From contig JAADFS010000026.1 of assembly GCA_013152795.1 (NCBI GenBank), positions 1 to 10,246 of the forward strand: a DNA stretch of 10,246 nucleotides, in the 5' to 3' direction. Positions 1 through 5,472 of the stretch are shown piece after piece (within the stretch, counting starts at the first letter, position 1; each line of letters starts with the position of its first letter). The position numbers and the translations under genes were made by a program. This DNA comes from Deferribacteres bacterium. GTDB lineage: Bacteria > Nitrospirota > Thermodesulfovibrionia > UBA6902. Below the pieces are notes generated by a model. It did not search any database, had not been told where the DNA came from, and saw nothing but the letters and a program-made list of their open reading frames with translations.

Positions 1-1
1 T

Positions 2-457
2 TCATGGTGCCTTCAGCAGTCTCTCCTCGATTGCCCGTATCTTGTCGAGCCTTCTCTGGTGCCTGCCGCCTTCAAAATCGGTTGTAAACCATATCTTCGC
101 TACATTCCTTGCAGTCTCTCCGTCGATGATCCTTCCGGGCAGCACAAGGATGTTTGCGTCATTATGCAGTCTGCTCATCTTCGCGGTATAATCCTCCCTG
201 CACAGTGCCGCCCTTACACCGGGAAATTTGTTCGCCACGATCGACATGCCTATGCCGGTGCCGCAGATCAGGATGCCCCTTTCCACCTTGCCCTGCGACA
301 CCATTTCAGAGACTCTCTCGCCGAAGTCGGGATAGTCCACGGACTTGTCTTCGTTTGTACCGAAATCATCCCACTGTATGCCAAGTTCTCTGAGAACGGG
401 AACAATTTCATTCTTCAGGGCAACTCCGGCATGATCACAACCTATGGCTATCTTCAT
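2..457 (-). CDS. rpiB: Ribose-5-phosphate isomerase B (RpiB/LacAB family)
   Basis: This enzyme interconverts ribose 5-phosphate and ribulose 5-phosphate in the cytosolic non-oxidative pentose phosphate pathway. The 151-residue protein has the usual family length. Visible signatures are the N-terminal IGCDHAG (residues 5-11), ICGTGIGMSI around the catalytic cysteine C65 (64-73), and the phosphate/sugar site RLHNDANIL with GR at 108-109. The presence of Cys rather than Ser at residue 65 fits the E. coli RpiB type. The ATG at 457 is preceded by GGAGG (466-470) at 8-nt spacing. The stop codon lies in an ATGA overlap (positions 5-2), so a downstream gene probably begins with the last bases of this one and is translationally coupled. 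The gene is probably transcribed from the promoter near 707-735. Identity is secure; the physiological substrate could be a related sugar phosphate. Confidence 0.95.
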   Translation of the reverse strand: MKIAIGCDHAGVALKNEIVPVLRELGIQWDDFGTNEDKSVDYPDFGERVSEMVSQGKVERGILICGTGIGMSIVANKFPGVRAALCREDYTAKMSRLHNDANILVLPGRIIDGETARNVAKIWFTTDFEGGRHQRRLDKIRAIEERLLKAP

Positions 458-563
458 TATTGAAGCCTCCGATTCCGCCTGACCACCGCATTGAACAAAC
501 TCCCTTCATCCCGCTTAAAACCTGAATGGCAAACAATACATCCCTTCCCCCCGGGAAAAGAAG

Positions 564-614
564 AAAGTTTTTTCCGGCAGCCTGCCTTGCCGGCTTATGC
601 AATGTTAAGGTTAA
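564..614 (+). repeat. Palindromic intergenic repeat, copy A (diverged)
   Basis: AAAG plus a T-run leads into CCGGCA-8 nt-TGCCGG, followed by CTTATGCAATGTTAAGG. The right flank matches the GTTTATGCAACATTAAAG flank of the copies at 7585 and 9644 with a few changes, and the order (T-rich left flank, GC hairpin, right flank) is the same. It sits in the probable rpiB leader, so it would be transcribed from the opposite strand. Confidence 0.6.
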
Positions 615-706
615 AATAAACAACAGGTCAGGTTATCCAGTCTGAAAATCAGTGTTACGACCGGCAACGCCAGTAAAAAGAACAAATTCACCAAAAAGGG
701 TAAATT

Positions 707-735
707 ATATTATCAACCCCGCGGATGTAAGTCAA
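707..735 (-). promoter_or_regulatory. Probable sigma-70 promoter for rpiB
   Basis: On the minus strand TTGACT (735-730) and TAATAT (712-707) are separated by 17 bases; a better -10 sequence, TATAAT, overlaps just downstream but at 20-base spacing. It lies immediately past the HDOD stop and points at rpiB. Transcription would begin near position 700, giving a leader of roughly 240 bases that contains repeat copy A. Confidence 0.45.
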
Positions 736-774
736 GGATAGTCCGGCGGTAATCCGGAACTTATCCGGCATTGT

Positions 775-1626
775 TCAACCTGTTTTAAAGGGATCGTCGG
801 AAAATGAACCCTTTCCTATTTCCGCCTCCATATTTTCAAGGTCATCCTCCGACATTCCCAGCATATCAAGCGATGAATGATCGAGCGGATAACCGGGATC
901 GTTCCTGACAGGTCCCATTATGTTCCTTGTTGCCACATAATCGGCAAGATGTATGACAGCCATGCCCTTGGACTTCCTCTTTGAAAGAGACGGTGAATGG
1001 TGATAGAGGACTGTATCTGAAATATTGCGGGGTAGATTCCATTTCTCTGCAAGCCATGCACCGATGTCCGTATGGTTAAAGCCCAGCACCGCCTTTTCCG
1101 CCTCAAGGAGGGAGACCTCCTTACCCATTTTCTTCAATACCTTTCTGTACTCGCCGGAAAAGTACCTGTTCAATACCATAAAACCCAGATCATGCAACAT
1201 ACCGTTAACCACGATTTCTTCCGTGATATTCTGTTTAATGCTTCCATACAGGAGCTTTGCAATAAACCCCACGGTTACGGAGTGATTGAATATTCTCTGG
1301 TAGTCAAAATCCTCTGCACGTTTTCCATCATCAAAGACGCTCAGCAGGGATACACCGACGGCTATATTCTTTACATTGTTGAATCCTATCCTGACGATAG
1401 CGCTGCCGAGGGTCCTGACAGGCTCTTGCTCTTTTATTCTGAAAAAAACCGAGTTGGCGACACTCAGGACCTTTGCGCATATGGCGGGGTCGTTCTGAAT
1501 GACTTTTTCAAGCCTGTCAACAGATGCCAGTTTGTCATCAACGATACCCAGTATCTCCTGCGCAACAACCGGCACGGTTGGAAGCTCGGTAATCTGCTCC
1601 ACATATTTTTTCAGGGATTCAACCAT
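775..1626 (-). CDS. HDOD-domain protein (putative signalling/regulatory)
   Basis: The 283-residue protein consists mostly of an HDOD domain, a relative of HD phosphohydrolases found in bacterial signalling proteins, generally thought to lack the full catalytic metal site. Signatures are ELPTVP (14-19) opening the domain, the long helical region with SVANSVFF, the GMLHDLGFMVL stretch, the FNHTDIGAWLAEKW segment and LYHHSP. No receiver, GGDEF or EAL domain is attached. The reading frame stays open to an ATG at 1773, but the extra 49 residues look like translated noncoding sequence and run through a promoter-like region, so I choose the ATG at 1626, just before the conserved N-terminus. No good Shine-Dalgarno precedes it. 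Transcribed divergently from the heat-shock cluster. The molecular role cannot be told from sequence. Confidence 0.85.
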   Translation of the reverse strand: MVESLKKYVEQITELPTVPVVAQEILGIVDDKLASVDRLEKVIQNDPAICAKVLSVANSVFFRIKEQEPVRTLGSAIVRIGFNNVKNIAVGVSLLSVFDDGKRAEDFDYQRIFNHSVTVGFIAKLLYGSIKQNITEEIVVNGMLHDLGFMVLNRYFSGEYRKVLKKMGKEVSLLEAEKAVLGFNHTDIGAWLAEKWNLPRNISDTVLYHHSPSLSKRKSKGMAVIHLADYVATRNIMGPVRNDPGYPLDHSSLDMLGMSEDDLENMEAEIGKGSFSDDPFKTG

Positions 1627-1633
1627 TAAGAGT

Positions 1634-1661
1634 ATTTTACTACAATCCCCGTACAGCGCAA
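1634..1661 (-). promoter_or_regulatory. Possible promoter for the HDOD gene
   Basis: On the minus strand TTGCGC (1661-1656) and TAAAAT (1639-1634) are 16 bases apart. Transcription would start within a base or two of the ATG at 1626, which would make the message leaderless and agree with the missing Shine-Dalgarno. The -35 match is weak, so this is tentative. Confidence 0.3.
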
Positions 1662-1740
1662 CCCGCAACCGCCGGACACCACGGTTGCATACAATGCTGA
1701 CGTCGGAGGGCGTGTCACGCCTCGGGACATACATGCACCA

Positions 1741-1782
1741 TAGGCCAGTATGTCCTGCCGGTTTATAGGTCATACCGGCCTA
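1741..1782. repeat. Imperfect 15-bp dyad upstream of the heat-shock promoter
   Basis: The arm at 1741-1755 (TAGGCCAGTATGTCC) is complementary to 1768-1782 (GGTCATACCGGCCTA) at 13 of 15 positions, with a 12-base loop. It lies about 90-130 bases upstream of the predicted sigma-54 transcription start, where enhancer-binding activators usually bind. Its loop contains CTGCCGGTTTAT, resembling the core/right flank of the repeat family, so it could instead be a decayed repeat copy. Confidence 0.5.
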
Positions 1783-1843
1783 ATACATCCCCCGGGATAT
1801 CCCAGGCCAGGGATAACTTATTGATATTATTGATTTATTTCAT

Positions 1844-1860
1844 CTGGCACACCGTTTGCT
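1844..1860 (+). promoter_or_regulatory. Sigma-54 (RpoN) promoter of the Hsp20-dnaK cluster
   Basis: CTGGCACACCGTTTGCT matches the -24/-12 consensus at every defined base except A for G after TGGCAC. The diagnostic GG (1846-1847) and GC (1858-1859) are exactly 10 bases apart. The expected start near 1871 leaves a leader of about 40 bases before the first Hsp20 gene. No equally good sigma-70 or sigma-32 promoter is visible in 1783-1909. RpoN promoters need an AAA+ activator, which is not encoded in this window. Confidence 0.75.
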
Positions 1861-1909
1861 TTATTTATCAATGAAAAAACAAACGGAACACTGAGATTGA
1901 GGAGGTGAG

Positions 1910-2335
1910 ATGAACATGTTATGGTCAGATCTTGAGTTTTTTGATCCATGGCGTGAAATTGAACGGATGGAGAAGGTTTTATCGAGGCTTACAGCAAGAA
2001 GCCGGGTGGAGTTTCCTGCAGTAAATCTGTGGCTCAACGGCGACGAGGCGGTTGTAACCACCGAATTGCCGGGGATTGAGCCGGGTAATATCGATATCTC
2101 TGTTATCGGAAAGTCGCTCACACTGCGCGGTTCACGTCAGACTGAAGAGGCAAAAGAAGGCGAGTCATATCACAGGAGGGAGAGGTGGTACGGTAAGTTC
2201 AGCAAGAAAATCGAACTCCCTTTCAATGTCGATGCAGACAAGGTGACCGCAAAATATTCAAAGGGCGTACTGACTCTACACCTGCCGCGTGCAGAAGCTG
2301 AAAAACCGAGGAAGATAAGCATTGCAGCGGAGTAA
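1910..2335 (+). CDS. Small heat-shock protein (Hsp20/alpha-crystallin), first of three
   Basis: ATP-independent holdase chaperone that binds unfolding proteins in the cytosol and passes them to DnaK. The 141-residue protein has a short aromatic N-terminal arm (FFDPW at 10-14), an alpha-crystallin domain of roughly residues 35-130 with ELPG (52-55) and GVLTLHLP (119-126), and the C-terminal I-x-I anchor ISI (136-138) that links dimers into oligomers. A strong AGGAGGTGA site precedes it. The ATG at 1910 is only 4 bases from GGAGG and the in-frame ATG at 1916 is 10 bases away; the two sister genes have 9 and 8, so either start is possible, differing by two residues. It heads the cluster behind the sigma-54 promoter, with 25 bases to the next gene. 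Confidence 0.93.
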   Translation: MNMLWSDLEFFDPWREIERMEKVLSRLTARSRVEFPAVNLWLNGDEAVVTTELPGIEPGNIDISVIGKSLTLRGSRQTEEAKEGESYHRRERWYGKFSKKIELPFNVDADKVTAKYSKGVLTLHLPRAEAEKPRKISIAAE

Positions 2336-2360
2336 TCCACAAAAAAGGAGGTGAATAAAG

Positions 2361-2768
2361 ATGGCGGAAACAACAAAGGAGATAAAAAAGAAAGAGGCAA
2401 AAAGCCCGGAACGGGCCGAGCGTACAAGGTCACGCAGGTTATACAGGCCTGATGTGGATATCATAGAGAAAGATGCAGAGATCGTCCTCATAGCCGATAT
2501 GCCCGGTGTGGATGAAAAGTCCGTTGATATAACGCTTGAGAAAAACGTGCTGACTATTCACGGCTGTGTGGAGCCGGAGGTGCCCGAGAAGCTGAAACTC
2601 GCTGAATCCGAATACGGTGTGGGAGATTACGAGCGGGCATTCACACTTTCCGATGAAATCGACAGGGAGAAGATTCAGGCGACCGTGAAAAACGGTGTAT
2701 TGAAACTCATACTGCCCAAAGCTGAAGCAGCGAGGGCGAGGAAGATAGAAGTAAAGGCTGAGGCCTGA
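2361..2768 (+). CDS. Small heat-shock protein (Hsp20/alpha-crystallin), second of three
   Basis: Another Hsp20 holdase, 135 residues. The alpha-crystallin domain runs from about residue 30 to 120, with ADMPGVDEKSVDITL, TIHG and GVLKLILP (112-119), and the C-terminal anchor IEV is at 129-131. It differs clearly from its neighbours: the N-terminal arm (residues 1-29) is almost wholly charged and lacks the aromatic, hydrophobic residues that usually drive large oligomers and client binding, and it carries a lone cysteine (C69) in the loop between strands. The loop is also different, with no YYR-ERSYG-like segment. The start is fixed by GGAGG with 9-base spacing. Since the arm is unusual, it may form smaller assemblies or co-assemble with the other two; that is inference. 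Confidence 0.92.
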   Translation: MAETTKEIKKKEAKSPERAERTRSRRLYRPDVDIIEKDAEIVLIADMPGVDEKSVDITLEKNVLTIHGCVEPEVPEKLKLAESEYGVGDYERAFTLSDEIDREKIQATVKNGVLKLILPKAEAARARKIEVKAEA

Positions 2769-2802
2769 CAAATTCAAAAATTAAAAAAAGGAGGTGTTTG
2801 CT

Positions 2803-3294
2803 ATGACATTCAGAGACATTGTACCTTTCAGGAAAAAAAGTATCCCGGTGAAACGCGAAGAGACCAATCCATTTGCCCTGTTGAGAAAGGAAATGGATGA
2901 GCTCTTCGACAACTTCTTCCAGGGTTTTGACCTGGAGCCGTTCGGAGGCCGTCTCGGTGCATTCAGCCCGGATATCGACGTAGTGGAGAATGACAAGGAG
3001 ATAAAGGTAAAGGCTGAGCTTCCCGGCATGGACGAAAAGGACATTGAGGTATCCATAAATGAAGACACCCTTACCATCAGAGGCGAGAAAAAGGAAGAGC
3101 AGGAAGACAAGGGGAAAGACTATTACAGGATGGAGCGTTCGTACGGTTCATTCACCAGGACAATCCCTCTCCCCGTTGAAGTCGAAACAGACAAGGCTGA
3201 AGCCAAATTCAAAAAGGGTGTGCTGACTGTAACGCTTCCGAAGACGGCCAAGGCGGTTGAGGGAACAAAGAAAATCGCTGTAAAGGCCGAATAA
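2803..3294 (+). CDS. Small heat-shock protein (Hsp20/alpha-crystallin), third of three
   Basis: Hsp20 holdase of 163 residues, the longest and most typical of the three. The N-terminal arm contains the familiar amphipathic NPFALLRKEMDELFDNFF (residues 22-39), followed by the alpha-crystallin domain (about 54-150) with AELPGMDEKDIEVSI, TIRGEKKEE, the YRMERSYGSFTRTIPLP stretch and GVLTVTLP (139-146), and the anchor IAV (158-160). I choose the ATG at 2803, 8 bases after GGAGG (2790-2794); an in-frame GTG at 2794 overlaps that site and cannot be the start. It follows the second gene by 34 bases. A terminator-like hairpin stands between it and dnaK, so dnaK may be expressed partly separately. Confidence 0.95.
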   Translation: MTFRDIVPFRKKSIPVKREETNPFALLRKEMDELFDNFFQGFDLEPFGGRLGAFSPDIDVVENDKEIKVKAELPGMDEKDIEVSINEDTLTIRGEKKEEQEDKGKDYYRMERSYGSFTRTIPLPVEVETDKAEAKFKKGVLTVTLPKTAKAVEGTKKIAVKAE

Positions 3295-3303
3295 ATCCGG
3301 CCG

Positions 3304-3356
3304 GGAGCCGATATGGAGGGCAGCGGAGTTCGTTCTCCATATCAGCTCCTGATTTT
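3304..3356 (+). terminator. Terminator-like hairpin after the third Hsp20 gene
   Basis: GGAGCCGATATGGAG (3304-3318) pairs with CTCCATATCAGCTCC (3335-3349) at 14 of 15 positions, loop 16 bases, followed by GATTTTAT. The stem begins nine bases past the stop codon. The T-run is only four long, so termination may be partial, which would leave some Hsp20 transcripts reading into dnaK. Confidence 0.6.
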
Positions 3357-3438
3357 ATAAACAAATAATAGGTCAGGCGTTTCGCCTGGCGTTTTTAAAG
3401 CGAACCGGGCAGGAAGCCTGACCTATTATTTGGTTTAT
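3357..3438. repeat. Long inverted repeat upstream of dnaK
   Basis: CAAATAATAGGTCAGGC (3362-3378) and GCCTGACCTATTATTTG (3416-3432) are perfect 17-bp inverted copies around a 37-base centre. Beyond one unpaired G (3433), five more bases pair (3357-3361 with 3434-3438). The centre holds GGGCAGGAAGCCTG, reminiscent of the core of the other intergenic repeats. It ends 33 bases before the dnaK start and would form a very stable structure in a transcript reading into dnaK. Confidence 0.75.
3372..3396 (+). terminator. Possible intrinsic terminator nested in the inverted repeat
   Basis: GTCAGGCG (3372-3379) pairs with CGCCTGGC (3383-3390), one G-U pair, with a TTT loop, then G and five T (3392-3396). 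Its left arm is shared with the longer 17-bp inverted repeat, so the two structures exclude each other. It could stop read-through from the Hsp20 genes into dnaK. Confidence 0.4.
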
Positions 3439-3470
3439 GCAGCAAATAACCATGAAGAAAGGAGATGAAA

Positions 3471-5393
3471 ATGGCAAAGGCAATAGGCATAGATCTCGGC
3501 ACGACCAATTCGGTTGTCGCCGTTTATCAGAATAATGAGTGTATCGTCATACCAAACCAGGAAGGCAGCAGGACAACGCCGTCTGTAGTGGCATTTACGG
3601 ATAAGGGCGAACGGCTTGTGGGCCAGGTGGCGAAGAGACAAGCGGTTACTAATCCCGAAAACACGGTCTTTTCAATAAAAAGGCTGATGGGCAGAAAGTA
3701 CAACTCAAAAGAGGTACAGGACGCCATAAAGAAACTGCCGTACAAAATCGTGGAGGCACCCAACGGAGACGCGCATGTGGAGATAAGGGGCAAGAGATAC
3801 TCGCCGCCCGAGATATCCGCAATGATACTGCAGAAACTGAAACAGGCCGCCGAAGACTATCTCGGTGAGAAGGTAACCGATGCGGTAATAACCGTACCTG
3901 CGTATTTCGACGACAGCCAGAGACAGGCGACGAAAGACGCGGGCAGGATAGCCGGTCTGAATGTGCTGAGGATCATAAACGAACCGACCGCAGCATCGCT
4001 GGCGTACGGAGTGGACAAGAAAAAAGATGAAAAGGTCGCCGTGTATGACCTTGGAGGCGGCACATTCGATATATCGATACTCGAGATAGGGGAAGGGGTC
4101 ACTGAGGTAAAGGCCACAAACGGAAACACCTATCTGGGAGGCGATGACTTCGACCTCAGGATAATGGACTGGATAATCGAGGAGTTCAAGAAGGAACAGG
4201 GCATTGACCTCAGAAAAGACAAAATGGCCCTCCAGAGGCTGAAGGAGGCCGCGGAAAAGGCAAAGATCGAGCTGTCGACCGCCCATGAGACGGAGATCAA
4301 TCTCCCGTTTATAACCGCCGATGCATCCGGGCCCAAGCACCTTGTCATGAAGCTCACAAGGGCCAAACTCGAGCAGTTGATCGACGACCTGCTGAAACTT
4401 TCCATAGAGCCGTGCAAACTGGCATTAAAAGACGCAGGACTTTCAGCATCGGACATTGATGAGGTACTGCTGGTAGGCGGGCAGACGAGGACACCCAAGG
4501 TTCATCAGACAGTGCATGAATTCTTCCACAGGGAGCCCAACAAGGGCGTAAACCCCGATGAAGTCGTGGCGGCAGGCGCAGCCATACAGGCGGCGGTGCT
4601 GAAGGGTGACATGAAGGATGTGCTGCTTCTGGATGTTACCCCGCTTTCGCTCGGCATAGAGACTCTCGGAGGGGTGTTCACAAAGCTGATAGAGAGGAAC
4701 ACCACAATCCCCGTGAAGAAGAGCCAGATATTCTCCACCGCCACTGACAACCAGCCCTCGGTGACGGTAAGGATATTCCAGGGTGAAAGGGAGATGGCAG
4801 CAGACAACAAGCTGCTGGGCAATTTCGAGCTGGTAGGGATACCCCCTGCACCGAGAGGCGTACCGCAGATAGAGGTGACGTTCGATATCGACGCCAACGG
4901 CATCCTTCATGTATCCGCCAAGGACATGGGGACAGGAAAAGAGCAGTCCATAAGGATCACCGCATCGAGCGGGCTGACTGAAGAGGAAATCAACAGGATG
5001 GTAAAGGACGCCGAGGCACATGCCGAGGAGGACAGGCGGAAGAAACAGCTCATAGAGGCGAAGAACGAAGCGGACACGCTGATCTATTCCGTAGAAAAGA
5101 CACTGAGGGAACACGGAGACAAGATATCCGAGACCGAAAAGAAGGATATCGAGGATGCCCTCGAGAAATGCAGAAAAGCAAAAGACACGTCCGAGAACCC
5201 GGAAGAGATAAAGGCCGCAATTGCATCGCTGAGCACTGCATCGCACAAGCTCGCAGAGCATATGTACAAGGAAACCGCGGCCCAGCAAGGCGCCGGGGCC
5301 GCAGACAGTGGGCGACAGGAACAGGGTGCAAAAACAGGTGGAGAGGAAGATGTGATTGACGCGGAATTTGAGGATGCGGGCAAGCAGAATTAG
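3471..5393 (+). CDS. dnaK: Chaperone protein DnaK (Hsp70)
   Basis: ATP-driven Hsp70 chaperone that binds exposed hydrophobic segments and refolds proteins, normally with DnaJ and GrpE. The 640-residue length is standard for bacterial DnaK. The nucleotide-binding domain (1-382) shows IDLGTTNS (7-14), K70, the AYFDDSQRQATKDAGRIAG block (145-163), E171, DLGGGTFD (193-200) and VGGQTRTP (335-342). The linker DVLLLDVTPL (383-392) leads to the substrate-binding domain and helical lid; the tail ends in an acidic EDVIDAEFED segment as in bacterial DnaK. I take the ATG at 3471 because AGGAG (3460-3464) is 6 bases upstream; the in-frame ATG at 3465 touches the ribosome-binding site. No grpE, dnaJ or hrcA is adjacent and no CIRCE element is visible, so this may be a second dnaK copy or a lone one placed with the Hsp20 genes. 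Confidence 0.97.
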   Translation: MAKAIGIDLGTTNSVVAVYQNNECIVIPNQEGSRTTPSVVAFTDKGERLVGQVAKRQAVTNPENTVFSIKRLMGRKYNSKEVQDAIKKLPYKIVEAPNGDAHVEIRGKRYSPPEISAMILQKLKQAAEDYLGEKVTDAVITVPAYFDDSQRQATKDAGRIAGLNVLRIINEPTAASLAYGVDKKKDEKVAVYDLGGGTFDISILEIGEGVTEVKATNGNTYLGGDDFDLRIMDWIIEEFKKEQGIDLRKDKMALQRLKEAAEKAKIELSTAHETEINLPFITADASGPKHLVMKLTRAKLEQLIDDLLKLSIEPCKLALKDAGLSASDIDEVLLVGGQTRTPKVHQTVHEFFHREPNKGVNPDEVVAAGAAIQAAVLKGDMKDVLLLDVTPLSLGIETLGGVFTKLIERNTTIPVKKSQIFSTATDNQPSVTVRIFQGEREMAADNKLLGNFELVGIPPAPRGVPQIEVTFDIDANGILHVSAKDMGTGKEQSIRITASSGLTEEEINRMVKDAEAHAEEDRRKKQLIEAKNEADTLIYSVEKTLREHGDKISETEKKDIEDALEKCRKAKDTSENPEEIKAAIASLSTASHKLAEHMYKETAAQQGAGAADSGRQEQGAKTGGEEDVIDAEFEDAGKQN

Positions 5394-5420
5394 CCCTTAA
5401 TCCTGCATGAACGGCGGCGG

Positions 5421-5457
5421 GAGGGTCTGCTGAAAAAAACCGGCAGACCCTCTTTTT
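5421..5457 (+). terminator. Intrinsic terminator between convergent dnaK and ftsH
   Basis: GAGGGTCTGC (5421-5430) pairs perfectly with GCAGACCCTC (5443-5452), extended inward by a G-U and a G-C pair around an A-rich loop, then TTTTT (5453-5457). The T-run serves the plus strand (dnaK). On the minus strand the same hairpin lies just past the ftsH stop but has no T-run after it. Confidence 0.88.
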
Positions 5458-5472
5458 ATGCACCTGCACGCC

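Larger units (their letters stand above)
458..774. other. Intergenic region between rpiB and the HDOD gene
   Basis: No credible gene lies here. It holds the rpiB ribosome-binding site, a repeat copy (564-614), an A-rich stretch (675-710) and a probable minus-strand promoter (707-735). A 62-codon minus-strand reading frame overlaps the start of rpiB but has no ribosome-binding site or recognisable similarity. Just past the HDOD stop there are three CCGG-containing blocks (742-770) that could form a weak hairpin, but there is no T-tract, so I do not call a terminator. Confidence 0.7.

Noticed and set aside
1072..1629. 185-codon plus-strand frame antisense to the HDOD gene
   Set aside because: The minus-strand frame encodes a recognisable HDOD domain; the plus-strand product resembles nothing I know.
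1871..1894. Seven-codon upstream reading frame (ATG to TGA) in the Hsp20 leader
   Set aside because: The predicted transcript would begin at about this ATG with no ribosome-binding site, and the encoded peptide has no visible control feature.
1871..1912. RNA thermometer (ROSE or FourU) in the first Hsp20 leader
   Set aside because: The short leader contains no U-rich or CCUCC-like stretch able to pair with the AGGAGG site.
3295..3470. CIRCE element upstream of dnaK
   Set aside because: The inverted repeats here do not contain the TTAGCACTC/GAGTGCTAA arms separated by nine bases.
4443..5288. 281-codon open frame antisense to dnaK
   Set aside because: Long antisense frames are common in dnaK because of its codon bias; there is no ribosome-binding site and no recognisable domain. 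The same holds for the 211-codon frame at 3705-4340.
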